From Channallabes apus (Eukaryota; Chordata; Actinopteri; Siluriformes; Clariidae): 64,000 nucleotides of DNA. Below the pieces are notes generated by a model. It saw only the letters and a list, made by a program, of their open reading frames with translations. It was not told the origin of the DNA and did not search any database. The translations under genes and the position numbers were made by a program. Shown one piece after another: positions 16,687 through 29,355 of the stretch. The DNA lies in assembly GCA_030522415.1 (NCBI GenBank), contig CM060106.1, forward strand, positions 27,920,985-27,984,984. The letters are read 5' to 3'. Numbering within the stretch: the first letter of the stretch is position 1; each line of letters begins with the position of its first letter.

Positions 16687-17789
16687 CTACTGGGAACTTT
16701 TCTACTCTTAACCAGAGCTGTGTGAATTTATACACTCTTTCATCCTCCCTCTCTGTCACACACATTCTCCTAAACACACACACCTCCCTTATTCGCTTCA
16801 CTCCACTGTCAGTGAGACCCAACACCATGCCTCCTGAAGACAGCCGTCAAAGTGTGTGTGCCAGCGCAGTGTGTTTTACTCACAGGCACACAAAATAAAA
16901 GTTTTTTTTTTTTCCCCCCCAAAGTACGCAGAAATCAAAGGCTGGGACTAGCGGGGAGGTGGAGGAGTCCCATTAGGCTCCCTGTAGAGTGAAGAATGCC
17001 TGACTGATTAAAAACAGATGGAATAACAGCAACGCCGCTGCTCCCAGCTCAATTGGCAAACAGGAAAGTCTAACCTCAACAGACAGCCTCTTTTCCTTAA
17101 TCATTCCCATACTCCCACTTGTTATTATTGCGAGCGAGTATCAGCGGTGATCGCGCTGCCATTTAACACTCACGCTGTGAATCCTGACATTACGTTTGCA
17201 CGCCGTCGAACTGACACAGGTCAGGAGAAATCAGAATGCAACAGAGAGAGAAAAGGCAGCAAAGTTACAACTTGGGCAAAGTACATCTCTGTGTATTCAC
17301 TCGAGTTTGGTCCACCTTACACACAAACGATTAAAGAGTAACCATGGGCAATACAACTTCAAAAATAATCATGATCAATTTATTCTGTTTAAAACTCAAG
17401 ATGGAAAAAAACCTGGACACATGATTTTCGTGTTTATTAATATATTACATTTTAATTGTGGATTTTTTTATTATTATTAAACAATAAGACAAAAAAACGT
17501 TTTATTGACCATGGAAAATTAAAATATTGTGATATATTTTGTGTCCCATTAAAACGTATTCCAGCACAGTGCTATTTTTGCCTCCAATCACAACTTGACA
17601 ACTAATGATGTCTCAGTTCTTTCTGATGTAATGGAAACATGTCATAAGGTGGCACACAGCAACACACACTCATGCAAAACTCTTCCTAGGAAAGATGCAC
17701 ACACTCAGAGCATACAGCACACACTTTCCTCCCTAATACTTTAAAAATGAATAGCTGACAAGCTATTAATTCACAAATAGAGCATAACC

Positions 17790-17793
<4 letters not shown>

Positions 17794-17844
<51 letters not shown>
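17794..17844 (+). repeat. (CA)n microsatellite next to the HEBAlt donor
   Basis: About 25 CA units on the plus strand, read as UG repeats in the tcf12 transcript. It begins 25 nt after the last base of the HEBAlt exon. Confidence 0.95.
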
Positions 17845-17846
<2 letters not shown>

Positions 17847-17868
17847 CCCTGCAGACCAAAGCACTCAC

Positions 17869-17937
17869 CGATTTCCCGTTGTAGTAATACATCAGAGAGT
17901 TGCTGCCCATTCCAGGCACGGGGTAGGCGCAATACAT
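17869..17937 (-). CDS. tcf12: tcf12 alternative first coding exon (HEBAlt isoform)
   Basis: The 69-bp coding part begins ATG and reads MYCAYPVPGMGSNSLMYYYN then GKS, ending at donor TCG|gtgagt in phase 0. It matches the Alt N-terminus known for the short HEBAlt form and the equivalent TCF4-A start (MYCAY...NSLMYYYNGK). Evidence that this is a true start: an in-frame TGA sits four codons before the ATG (17949-17947), and A is at position -3. The three consecutive tyrosines are the marked feature. A 51-bp CA repeat on the plus strand (TG in the transcript) begins 25 nt past the donor. Proteins starting here lack AD1 and the NLS-containing exons. Confidence 0.95.
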
Positions 17938-18260
17938 GATAACGCTTCAGGTTCAGACTGAGCCACGCTCAGCAAGTGCACCGTCTGAGCAGCACACGAC
18001 CACGAAAAAACCTTTAACACTCCCTAGGCATACATCCAGCCGGCTCGAGACACACTTCTTCCTTTAGCCTTGGCCTCTACACATGGATCTACTCACAGAG
18101 CCCTTATGCAAAGCGGGGCTGAACCATTTTAGCCGGCGGTTAGGGGGGAGGGGCCTCTGTCCCCTAAGCTTCGTAAGTGCTGAGCCAAAAGGAGTGGAGA
18201 AAGAGGGAGGGCGTGTAGGGAGGGAAGGAGGGGGCATTGGGGAAAGTGTGGTTTAGTGGT
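17938..18260 (-). promoter_or_regulatory. tcf12: putative 5' UTR and promoter of the HEBAlt transcript
   Basis: This region lies directly upstream of the HEBAlt start codon. It is GC-richer than the surrounding intron. On the minus strand it includes a GC-box-like C run (about 18140-18155), a weak TATA-like GGCTAAAATGG and an octamer-like CTTTGCATAA near 18108-18117. No clear TATA box at normal spacing is seen, and the transcription start cannot be set. The call rests mainly on position. Confidence 0.4.
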
Positions 18261-18726
18261 TTTCCAAAAAAAAAAAAAAAAAAAAAAAAAGAGGGATTGA
18301 AAACAAATGAGTGAATGCAGCTAAGTAAAAAGATGAGTAAAATAGTTTATTTTCCTACAGGAAATCTCACCTGACTTAACACGGTCACACTACACTGAAC
18401 AACCTACATATATTTTGAGCTATTTTGTTCACATCAGGAGTTTTTTCTTTAAAAAAAAAAAAAAAAAAAAACCTAGGTTGAGACGTGAGACGGTCTCACC
18501 AAAGACCAAAAAAATTGTCAAACTACTTGTGTGTTTGTATGTTTACATGCCATGTAGTGGAACATGGCTTCACACTGAGCTTGCTCTGAACTCAACTTTG
18601 TAGTCAGAAGTGTTGTTTCAATCGGCTTCCCACCATGTGGCCACGAACAACACGGCAAGTTGTTGAACACATCCAACAGCTGCAAGGGACTCGGCCTGAC
18701 AGCAAATTCACAGTGCTGCTCAATTT

Positions 18727-18729
<3 letters not shown>

Positions 18730-18787
<58 letters not shown>
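18730..18787 (+). repeat. (CA)n microsatellite
   Basis: About 29 CA units. A second compound CT/CA tract lies at about 18867-18898. Confidence 0.95.
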
Positions 18788-18788
<1 letters not shown>

Positions 18789-18865
18789 CTCCTTTTCTTT
18801 AACCAGGCCTCAGTCCCCCCTTGAGGGCCTCTCGTACACAGCCATGGGGGTTACAACCCAAACAG

Positions 18866-18898
<33 letters not shown>

Positions 18899-21800
18899 TA
18901 TTAAGGGAGGGAAACGATAGCGTCAAGCCTGTGGACAATCTGAAGTAGGACGAGAGGAAGGGGTAAAAGAGGAAGGACAGAAATGGAAATGGAAAAGGAA
19001 AAAGAAAGAGAGAAAGACATCTCCTGCTGTGGTGAGGAGGGAGAGAGGAGTGGAGAGAGGCAGTGAGGGAGTGAGGGAGTGAGTGAGGGAGTGCTCTGTG
19101 CTATGACGAGTCTCTTTTAAGCCCACTCTAGCCAGACCTGCTCTTTCATGTGTCTTTCTGCAGACGTGCTGGCCCAAACACTGCCCCCTAGACCAATTCA
19201 CAACATTACTGTTATGGAAAGATGAAAGACATCCCGCCACCCGACCATCGACCCCCAAACCCCCCCCCCCCCCCCACCGCCCCTCCAGCTCCCCGCTGAA
19301 AACGATATTTTATGTTTTCCCCCTAATTCCATTATTATTTACCCCTCTTTCTTCTCCAAGCGAGACTCTTTTAAACCGTTCCAAGGCCGTGAAATCGACA
19401 GGCTGGTACCGTTTTAAAATCTGGAGTCATTTCAAGTTGATGCTTTGAGGGAGGGAGGGTGCCATGATAGAAGTGTGTTTGAAGGCTATGAAAACCAAGT
19501 CCAGATAAGGAATGCACCACCAAGAAGAAAAAAGAAAAAAAAAAAAAGAAAAAAAGGACACCCCAAGCAGAAAAAATCATGGACATATGGAGATATTCTT
19601 CATAATGTAAAGCTGTTTTAATGTTGCAGGGTTAAAAATCAGGGTAGTGCATGAGAAACACCTCGTTCCAGCAACTAGTGTTAAAACATCGGCCATGACA
19701 CACACAGGTTATACCAGCTTCCACTGAGTGTGACTGATGCACTCAGACAATCGCACAAGCTACAGGTTCACTGAAGACCTGACTAAAAAGGAAGAGAAAA
19801 TCATGGTGATATCCAGAGTGTTCACAGTACCGAGATGCTCAACTCTCACACAACAATAGCTCGAAGCTAATAGGTCGATGGGCTCCACCAGGCCTGAGAC
19901 AGAAGGTTAGCTGGGTAGATCTTCAGAAATTCCTGCCAAGTCTTAATGATGTGATGCAACGTCACCAGACTGAACAACCATCACAACCACTAAAATGTAT
20001 AAAATCCAATGCTTGTGCGCAATCGCCTGCGTTACTATTACGTCTGCAATTCGCTCTACAGCGACAACTCAACTTCCCAAAATGGATAAAGTCAAATCAG
20101 TAATTTCAGCGCTGACCTGCCCCCTAGTGGACACACACAGTACAGTTACGCATAAAATATAACTCCAGCCGTGCAGCCACTCTTATTTTTTTTCTTTTCT
20201 TTTCTTTTTTTACTTACAACAACATCTCTTTTTCCACCAGCAAGATACCACAGCCTGGTCCTGTTTCTGGTGCCAAATCTGGAATTAAACTCCTCATCCA
20301 GTTCAGTGTCAGAACCAAGATGATCAGGAGCAGTGAGCTGATGTCTCAATAAAAAAATCCAAATCTACATTAAAATAATAATAATGATGATAATTGTAAT
20401 GATAAATAAATATTGGAGTCATAAACTAGTGAGAAATAACAATTAGAAATGAAACAGTAATTCGAAGGAACTCTTTTTATTAGGATCTCGAGTGTATGGT
20501 GAAGCTCCGATAGAGGATTACATAATGGTTCAGCTCTTAACCAGATGGAAATAAACAACAGTTGTTAGGTAAAGCAACACCTGTAGGTTTGAGAATCATT
20601 GCTAAGATGGATACTCTAGACAGTCTCATTGTTTTAGTAGGTAAACACACACCCCCTTATAACAGTCCAGCTGCTGAAAGGAAACCTAGACCCAAGAACC
20701 AGATGTTTCTTCAATCACCACACACACAGGTATAACGGAAATGCGATTTCTTTCTGCACAAACTGTTTTCTTTAACCCTTTAAACGGCAGGATTTATGAG
20801 CAGGTCCACACTTACATTCCTCTAACTACACGTTTTCGCTTAGTTTCATGAATATTAAACTTTTAATAAAACAGTTCACTAGACTACACTGGGGAAAGCT
20901 CTTCCCCTCTGCTCGGTCTTCCTCTGAGGTTGCTTATGAGTAATGACCTGCTGCTGTTAAACACAAGGGGACTGGTATAAGTAGATATCCAAACTTGGCT
21001 CTTATGTAAGGTTAGGTTGTTGTTACACGGCTAAAAATATCAAACCAAAGCTAGGACACACTACGACATACTTCTTAACCTGCCAAGCAGATTATCTACG
21101 TCTGACCTGTCTGATCTGTCACCGTGCCAGAGAGCAAATACAAGCAGGATGAAACCCAATTAAAACGTGCCTCGGCCAGGTACCCCACATCCACCTGCCT
21201 CCTGGCCTAAAAACTTCACGTGCAGCTATAAAGCAAGCGCAATCTCAACAGCGACTTTACATCCATCATGGTTCAGACTATTCAGAGTTGCCTGCTGACA
21301 GAACAGGCTTTCGGTAGCAGAACCGGGGACACGTGTGCATTGGCTTAGGCATGTGAACGTGTATCTGTGCACACCCCCCCCCCCCTCCAAATAAATAATT
21401 TACAACAGAGTGGAATGTGAGTAATGAGTCTAATCTCATGCTCTCTGTTCTTCCAACAGATCTTTTTTTTTTTTTTTCCCTCTCCCTGCTCCCTCTCTCT
21501 CCCGCTCGCAGATGAAAGCAGCATGGGCCTGGGCCGTTTGTCACCTCCATTATCTAGGCTTCTCTTGTCAGTGGTAAATTTCAGCAGCCCAAATCCAGAT
21601 AAACAGTGGTGCTCCCAGAGGTGGGTAGATATCTGCTCAGGATCAGAGCCAGTCAAACCAAAAGCATCTATCTAATCATTCATCTGATGAGCTCATCTCC
21701 CTCCAGACCATGCACACTAACATCGACATGCATCCAGGCCTCTACTAAGACCACTGCCCCCTGGTGGAGGTATTACGACCTGATGATCTGCAAGCGAGGA

Positions 21801-22316
21801 CATGGTGACTCAAAAGCTTTGGAAAACCAGAGAGAAAATTCAATCTTCTGAAAGGAATAGAAGCATGATGCACACGCTCTAATGCACATGCAATGTATTT
21901 CACATTACGCCTCCATAAGAAGGAAATATATTTTTTGTTTACTTGTTTATTTATTTAAACAGAAATGTAAGACCAAAAAGCCCACAGCACTGATGAGGCA
22001 CAAAACAAAAAGAAGAACAGAGATTCTTTAAAGAACAAAGAGCAGTGGCTACATGAAAGAACCACATCAAACCTCAATCTCTGGAGTTATTCTTGCACAG
22101 CTTTAGTGGGCCGTTTTATCCTGAGGCTCGTCCATCTCTACAGGGCCTCCTCAGTCAGGTCCTGACCCTGCATTAGGGCCCCAGCTTCAAAGAGACATGC
22201 GTTTGCAGCCTGCACATGCAGCTTCTGCCTGTAGATGGCTGTCTAGTCAAAAATCCAGCCCTGTATTTCTGAAAGAAGGAGCTGAGGCCAGTCTTCTACA
22301 AGAAGCACACTCTTGT

Positions 22317-22379
<63 letters not shown>
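22317..22379 (+). repeat. (CA)n microsatellite
   Basis: About 31 CA units. Confidence 0.95.
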
Positions 22380-22380
<1 letters not shown>

Positions 22381-23164
22381 CTCTCAGTGTCATTAGATGC
22401 AATGTTAAGGAGGAGCGCTGAGGCTTAGTTGACGTCCCTGCAGCCCAACCCTCCTCTTTTCCTGAAACTGTTTTCCCGCTAAGTGTGACTTCCACCCAGG
22501 CAAGGGTCTGAGTGATATGTCAAGAGCAAATGACAATCTTTTTTGTCATTCACAGCCAGGGTTCTCGTTTGCAAAAGACCCAGGAGGAAGCTGACCTTGT
22601 AAGTCATCGCACCCCCACACTCACTCATACCCCAAGTCCTCTCCTTTGGCTCATCGCCACATCAAGCTGACAAGCTGGTGACAAGGACGCTTAAAAAAGC
22701 CTGGACGTTTATACAGCTCCTGCCTTGCAGTCATGTGCAAGTATCCTACAAGAAACGTATCGTCGCCTATAGCATCAGAGATGCTGAACTCTCTCCGCTT
22801 TCAATTTAGATCAGACAGACAAGTCAGGCTGGGTCCTTCAGCACAGGTGCCCAAACAGCTGCTTAACACCAGACGCTGCAGAACGTCTATCCGTGACACA
22901 CACACTCCCTGCTATATACTTTCTCTCTCATCAACTGCTGTGTGTGAACAAGTGCCAGTCACATTTCTCATATTCCTACCTGGTCCACAACAAAACCAAA
23001 GGGTGGATAAATGATTTAATGTACTTCTTAAGGATTGTAAAAGCTCCAATCTGACCCATGTTAAACATGCTAGCTAATGTAATGTAAAAGTTTAAAATAA
23101 CATAGTTAGCTAGTTAAGTATACAAATACAGAGCGAGGAAAATAAAGAAATAAGTATTAAAATA

Positions 23165-24990
23165 TATATGGGCAAAAGTATGCGCACCCCCTTACAATTG
23201 AACATTCCATTTCAAAACTATGCCTGTTCAAATAGAGCCAGTTTCCAGCTTCATTTTTCTGTAAAGCATTGCTGCTAGATTTAAAACTGTGTCCATTCAG
23301 GGACAAAAGACCTGACATGAAATTTTAATTCATCCCAAAGGCGTTGAGTTCAGGGTGCTATGCAGGACACTCGAGTTCATCCACTCCAGCCTCCGTGGGA
23401 TTTGTTTTAACTGAACTGAAATGCTAGAACAACAGAGGTTTGTGTTGGAAAGGAAAAGTGAAAGGAAATCCTAATGCTACATCCATAAATGATATCATAT
23501 CGAATCGCGATTTATTAGATTTTAAAAACGATGAAAAGCTCTAGACATTTTTTGCTCGATATGGATTAATCTAAGAGCCAATCACACAGCAGAACAACAC
23601 GACAACAACCAATCAGCGTGCAGCTTGCGCGTGCCGTGCAGGTCAAAGTTAATTTCCTACCGCACTTTGCGAAGCAAACTTGACACCAGGACGACGAAAA
23701 AAAAAAAAAAAAGTGGAAGCAGCGACGAAAGTGAATCTAACCTCGAGTTATTATCCAAAGATGTTGAAATTGTCAACAAAAAAGGTAGCACGATCTCCGT
23801 TATATGAACGCATCACCCACACGACCACACTGAGAGCATGAACATGCGGCCCGATGCTACTCCGTCAACTAGCAGGGCTACCGTAGCAGTGGGGCTGTAG
23901 CAAAGCAGATATCCATCGTGTCGTCTTTCGTGGCCATTACACCTTATGAAAGGTGTCCAAAAGGAGCAAGAATATAACCAGAGCCGTTTCTAACCTTCTA
24001 GTGAAAGATATGATGCCCCTAAGCACACGAGGCTGAAGTTTAGCTCCTTATTCGCAACTTCCGGTTTGTTTGGCTCCTTATTGCGCAGCGTCTCATTCTG
24101 CGGCTGAAGTTTAGCTCCTTATTCGCCTCGTTACTAACGGGAGTGTTCACGCTGGCCAAAGCTGCGCAGTTTATCAATAAAACGTTATTTTGGTGGTTTA
24201 AACCATTCTGGCCAAGCAAATATGAACTATACAACACCTAGCAGGTACCCAACTATATAGTACAAGTGAAATTGTCCTGGGCCAGATTGATAGCTGCATA
24301 ATTCATTCCATTTTTGTTGTCATTGCATGTTTAAGCCATTATGTCAGTTTATTGGGGCCGTGTGAAATAGCCTTCATTTAACTCTGAATTGTGGGATAAA
24401 GACAGCCCTAGTGTGTGTGGTCTAAATGTTGTTTCTCATTATTGTTTAAAAATCTCTAAACATTGTAATGTATCATCACAAGATACTTTTTATCATCACA
24501 AACAAGTATTCTTTATAAATAAAAAATTGCCTTGTAAAGATTCGGAGCATGTGCCTATAGTATCTTAATTTTCAAGGCCAAATCTGTCATCTGTTTTTGT
24601 TAATAAACTATACTTTAAAATGTAATTTAATGAACCCTTTAATCTTTGTGGCTTCAGTTTAATTTAAGTTGTTCAACATTGATGTTCAATAAATAATCAT
24701 AGATAGTAGATAGTGTGTGTTGCCTTCAATTAATCAATCAAGTAATGCAGCCTTCATTCAAACATCTCTCACTTGTGAGCATATTTACTGTACAAAACTT
24801 GTCAGTGAACTATGAGGGCAATAAATAAATAAATAAATAAGTAAAATAATCGTTCATTAATCGTAATCGAGTTAAAATGTTCAATTAATCGAGATTTAGA
24901 TTTTAGGCCAAATCGCCCAGCCCTAATGCAAAGACACCTGAGACATCTGTTCTCCAACTTTGTGGCAACAGCTTGAGACAGATCCTCATA
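23165..24990 (-). mobile_element. Tc1/mariner non-autonomous element split by a hAT insertion
   Basis: Starts TATATATGGGCAAAAGTATG, the usual outer end of a common fish Tc1-type element. It continues with CATCCCAAAGGCGTTGAGTT and GCAGGACACTCGAGTTCATC, then stops at 23477 and resumes at 24930 with CTCCAACTTTGTGGCAACAG. The two parts join in register with the remembered family consensus once the hAT element is removed. Confidence 0.65.
23478..24921. mobile_element. hAT-like non-autonomous element inserted in a Tc1-type MITE
   Basis: The interior has ATCATATCGAATCGCGATTT near the left and a right end reading ATCGCCCAGCC, typical of teleost hAT ends (complement GGCTGGGCGAT). A short frame at 23625-23807 has SDESESNLELL and NKKGSTISVI, resembling the N-terminus of ZBED-like hAT transposases. 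An 8-bp CCTAATGC flanks both sides (23470-23477, 24922-24929). Two 25-bp direct repeats (GGCTGAAGTTTAGCTCCTTA...) lie at 24031-24055 and 24102-24126. The left terminal repeat is decayed. Confidence 0.7.
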
Positions 24991-27977
24991 CTGTATATGG
25001 GTTCTAGGGCTGGGTGGCAACATATGTTTTTGTCCATAAAGTGGAGATGACCGTTAAATAACACACCAAACAAAAACTCAGCCAGTTATTAACTAGGGTC
25101 TGGGTTATAAACTCTGGTGCTACATTCTCACATTAGAATTATATTATTTGAGCTTGATTATGACGTTTGTTTTCTGTCAACATGTTTTTTACTGAACTTT
25201 ATTCACCGTTTCTATGTGCTTGCATGTGGCTAATCCTGAGAAAAAAAAATCTGTCATCTGTACATGCCAATTAATATGTAAATCATTCTACCATCAACCA
25301 TTAACAATCACACGCTGACTGCTGTGTGTAGTGCTGTGGGATTCGGCACAGCACAGACACGCATTTCATTACTGTAAAGCACATAAAGGTTAAACGTGAT
25401 TACCAGTCATGTTCATCCTGTACAAGTATTAATTATTTTCTTCTTAGTTTAACCTTCTTACCCTAATAGCTTGACCTGAAATCTGCTTTTCCAGGACAGA
25501 TTGTATGAAAACAGATTGTAGGATCTAAAGTCAAAATTCTACATCCCTCCAGTCACAGCAGACAACTGAACAAAGAGCCATCACATAAATCATGACAGAC
25601 TTTGTTACTGCTTGTACCATTTAACATTTATTCACAGCTGAGACATTTGTTTACTATCTTTAATTTTTTTTTTATGATCATGTGTATAACTTGAGTTGTT
25701 GCCATGGCGACACCACCATGCTCCTGACCTCACTGTCTGTTTTGTTGAATGTAACTGGGATAAGACAAACTCGACCGCTTTCACTTTCAGGCATACTGAT
25801 ATCTTAGGACGTAATATGGTATAAATTAAGATATACTAACTCACGAACATGAGTCAAGTATCTCACAGATTTTTATGCAATCGCTCAATAAATGACTCTA
25901 ATATTCAGATCCTATTTCTAAACTAAATTTTGCAGCAGTGTAAAAAGGGTTAATTTGGCTTGGGATTTTCACCACGCCACAAAAAAAAACAACAAAAAAA
26001 AACTGTACACAAAATGAACATGGTTATAAACATTTGTAAATTCCCAATCCGCTTCTTCAGCCTCTTCCTAAATCTTCCATCTTAAAAACTGCCTCAGCAC
26101 TCAGCACAATATGGATGTTTCCATAAATATTTACATTCGTTAAAAAAAAAAAAAAAAAGAGGGGGAATGAAAAAGGAAGAAAAAAAATCTCCACATGTTC
26201 AGCTCTTACGAAATGTGGACGAGGCTAAAATGTAAATAGTTACGGTATGTTTAGCAAAGGTAGGAAGAGGTAGGGTAGATGTTGGGGAAAGAAAGAAATA
26301 AGAGTGTGTTCCCTGTGGAGGGATTAATGATGGGACGCATTGTGTTCATTTTGTTTATCAAGCAGCTATTCAGGCCTCTAGTGGGGCCCTGGTGCTTACA
26401 CAAGCAAAAGCTTTCTCAGGCATCTGCAGCTGCATTCCCGCCGTACAGGTACCCTGCAGACTGCGCTCTCATACACGCGCACACACACACACAGCTGCCC
26501 CAGCAACGCAGCATGTCTCTGCAGGTGTGCGTGCTCGACCAGTGCCTTCAAACAGCCAGATTCCTTATGTATCAGAGGATGCTTCAAACTCACGCTGCTC
26601 ATACGCCACTACTGTCCACCCCTGACATACTGACTCGTCCTGGAACACCTTCTCACACACACACACACACGATTCAGTATGCAGCCAGGTTTCCAGCTCC
26701 CTCCCACGTCCGTCAGTCAGACGCTCTTGAGAAAGTGAGAATACGCCGAGCCCTGGTGTCTTATCGCTGTTAAGGAAAGAGGTACCGAGTACTGCTCTAT
26801 TTTATCCTCTGCCATGTCACTGCTTTGCCCCATTCTGAATTGGGCGGCTTTGGGTTATGAGTCACACAAGTGCACCTGCGCCCATGTGTTAAGCGCTGAC
26901 AAATAAAAGCCTGACGTCCATTTACACAACAAAGAGACGTACCCCGCGAGGCAACCAATCTCTCGTCCCCCTCCTGTTTTCCTCTCTTATTCACACTACT
27001 TGCATAAGCAAGAAAGTGCTGCATGTTCTCCCATAATACCCTTCACGCACTCCCTGTTCAACGCAAACTCGTATTCAAACACAAATTTTGCAGATGGGGA
27101 AAAAAAAGAAAAAAAAAACACAAAAATCCTCCACAACTCCGCCTTTACGCCCTAAGCTTGACTTTTTTTTTTTTTTTTTAAATCAGGCTAGAGCGATGGT
27201 GCGGCACGCATTTACCGAAAGCTTCCAAAAGCAAATCCCAGCACCATGTCACCCTTATCAAAGGCCCTTCTTTTGTTCTAGGAGGGAAAAAAATCCCTGT
27301 GTAAAAGAAAAAGCACTGAGAAAAACTCTGACAAAACCGTTTGCTGCTACTAGCGTCTTAATGGAGGCTTTCACCACGCGCCGGGCTTCCTCACAATCAG
27401 CAGCTGACTGTGTGATTGATGCATATTAATGAGGCGGGCGGCGCAGGCGGAGGCAAGCTGAGCTCTGCACTTCCTCTGCATCCTAATGGCTGCTGCTCTG
27501 CTGTGGGATTATCGCCCATGGAAACTTTGCCCAATTCGCCGCTATTAATCTCTGCCTGTCCTCCTGTTCAGGCAACATAATGACTAATTAAACATCAAAA
27601 GAGCAGCAGTGGGGATGGGCCGTGACAGCTCTCGGTCCCGAGACTGACTCCCGCGAGACCCGGAGACAGAGGAGGCCTCAGAGTCGCATGGCAGAGCCAC
27701 AAATCAATCAGCCATCCTACACACACCTCGCCCCTGCAGCCACACTCAGTAAAACAGGCCTGATTAGCAAAACAGTGGCAGGCCTCACGCAGGGAGCACA
27801 CACACACACGCGCGCACACACACACACAACTCAGTGCTACCACCATGGTGGAGGATGACTTTGAAAAGATGAAAAAGTGCATCCAAGGGCTGAGACGTCA
27901 ACAGCTTTTATTAAGAGACAGTGTGTGTGTGTGTGTGTGTTTAGAAAAGCAGACTGATAACATGAAACTCCACTTAC

Positions 27978-28030
27978 AGATGATGGCAGGCCAGGGGGAA
28001 CCTTGCGTACTTTCTTGGTTTGTAGAGGAT
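27978..28030 (-). CDS. tcf12: tcf12 exon: nuclear localisation signal KKVRKVPPGLPSS
   Basis: This 53-bp exon lies between acceptor ctcccttcag and donor TCATCT|gtaagt. It encodes PLQTKKVRKVPPGLPSS, with a preceding Asp split over the junction. KKVRKVPPGLPSS is the E-protein nuclear localisation segment and is essentially identical to human TCF12. It ends in phase 0 and splices to the exon starting VYAPS. Confidence 0.95.
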
Positions 28031-28525
28031 CTGAAGGGAGATAAAACATTAAGAACAGTGAAGAAACACTTTAAACAAACACAGTTTACCTGTAACATAC
28101 TGCAATATACTATAATTATACGTCGGTTATATCACTAGACTAACAGCATAGTGAGCATTAAAACATGCATTAGCAAACAAATTAGTTTTAATCTCGTATT
28201 AAAGAAGCAGTGTGCCATTTCAGAGCCCCCTGTTGCCTGCAAAAGGAACTGCAATTGCCACTACTATTGAACTCCATTCTGCTCAACGGTTGGACTTTAA
28301 GAAAAATGAACTGGAGCTGAGCAGCTCTAGTCTGGCAGGGAGCACAGCTGACTTACAAGCTGGAAAAACAAACTAAACGCAGAAACTAGTCATTTCCATT
28401 CCACAGCAAGGAACTAAATGAATCTAAATTAATAATTTAGAAACATATTAAACCATTACAATCTGCCAGTAATCACCTTTCCCACAGGCACCACCAGGAC
28501 ATAGCAAACCAAGGTAGATACAAAC

Positions 28526-28658
28526 CCAGAGGAGCGGAGTCCTGGAGAGAGCGTCTTCGCGGATTAGAGCCTGTGAAGGGGTAAAAAGGAGCTGGCGACT
28601 TCCCCGCTGTGGTGACGGGTCCTGGGCTGGCCACCCCCATGTCTGAGCGCAGAGTGGA
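28526..28658 (-). CDS. tcf12: tcf12 exon: STLRSDMGVASPGP...PRRRSLQDSAPL
   Basis: This 133-bp exon after acceptor tttctttgcag reads STLRSDMGVASPGPVTTAGK then SPAPFYPFTGSNPRRRSLQD and SAPL plus one base before gtttgt. It aligns with human [22 protein letters not shown] and ATSSRRRPLHDSAALD. RRR with the KKVRK of the next exon forms a bipartite basic signal. Phase is 0 at the start and 1 at the end. The donor is weak (gtttgt). Confidence 0.94.
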
Positions 28659-29295
28659 CTGCAAAGAAACAAATGAAACATCAGGGAATTAAACTTTTTT
28701 TTTTTTTATGTAAAACAAGCTTTACATCTCACTTGATTTTTTTCCAAGTACTTTTTTCAGTATTGTTCCAGAAAACAATATCTACCCCGTAAGGAACAGG
28801 GAATTATTAATGCACGTACACAGACAATGATTTCTTTTACCTAATTACAACTAGAAACAATGTTTGACTTTCAGCTTTTCTCTCCTCCATCTTTTTTAAT
28901 TCCCTTCGGAGCACTCTAATTGATGTGGCCATGTCAGCAGACTCAGTTAAGTCCAAGGAGAAATCGATCCAATCAGTCTGACCTAGAGATTGCCTTTGCT
29001 CCAGCCGGCAGTGAACTGTTATTGATCAGGTGTGATCAGGGCCCTGGGGCAAATCCACACTTGACTGAGGACATGAAGCCAGGAGAGGGAGGAAGATGAG
29101 AAAACGAGAGAGGAGCTGAGGAGAGGAGAGGAGAGAAAGTGAGGGAACGTGGAGAGCTGTGTGTATGTGTGTGTAAGGAGTCTCGGAAGTTGTCGAGTCC
29201 TCTGAAACACACAGGCTTAATTCGACAAAGCGGCTGTTATAGAACCCGCAGATCTGACAGACAGAGGCACTAACCCACAGCCTGAGAGCCAATTA

Positions 29296-29299
29296 TGTG

Positions 29300-29339
<40 letters not shown>

Positions 29340-29355
29340 CGAGAGAGAGAGAGAG
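29296..29355 (+). repeat. (TG)n then (GA)n compound microsatellite
   Basis: TG units interrupted by two GCGT variants, followed by about seven GA units. Confidence 0.9.

Larger units (their letters stand above)
18261..27977 (-). other. tcf12: tcf12 intron upstream of the HEBAlt exon
   Basis: About 9.7 kb without recognised exons. It holds long CA repeats (18730-18787, 22317-22379), a Tc1-type non-autonomous element split by a hAT-like insertion (23165-24990), and a unique GC/TAAT-rich stretch at 27415-27600. The 164-codon frame at 26279-26773 has no family resemblance and is CA-repeat rich. Confidence 0.75.

Noticed and set aside
26279..26773. 164-codon plus-strand open frame
   Set aside because: Contains CA-repeat translation (HTHTHT) and no recognisable domain; lies in a tcf12 intron on the antisense strand.
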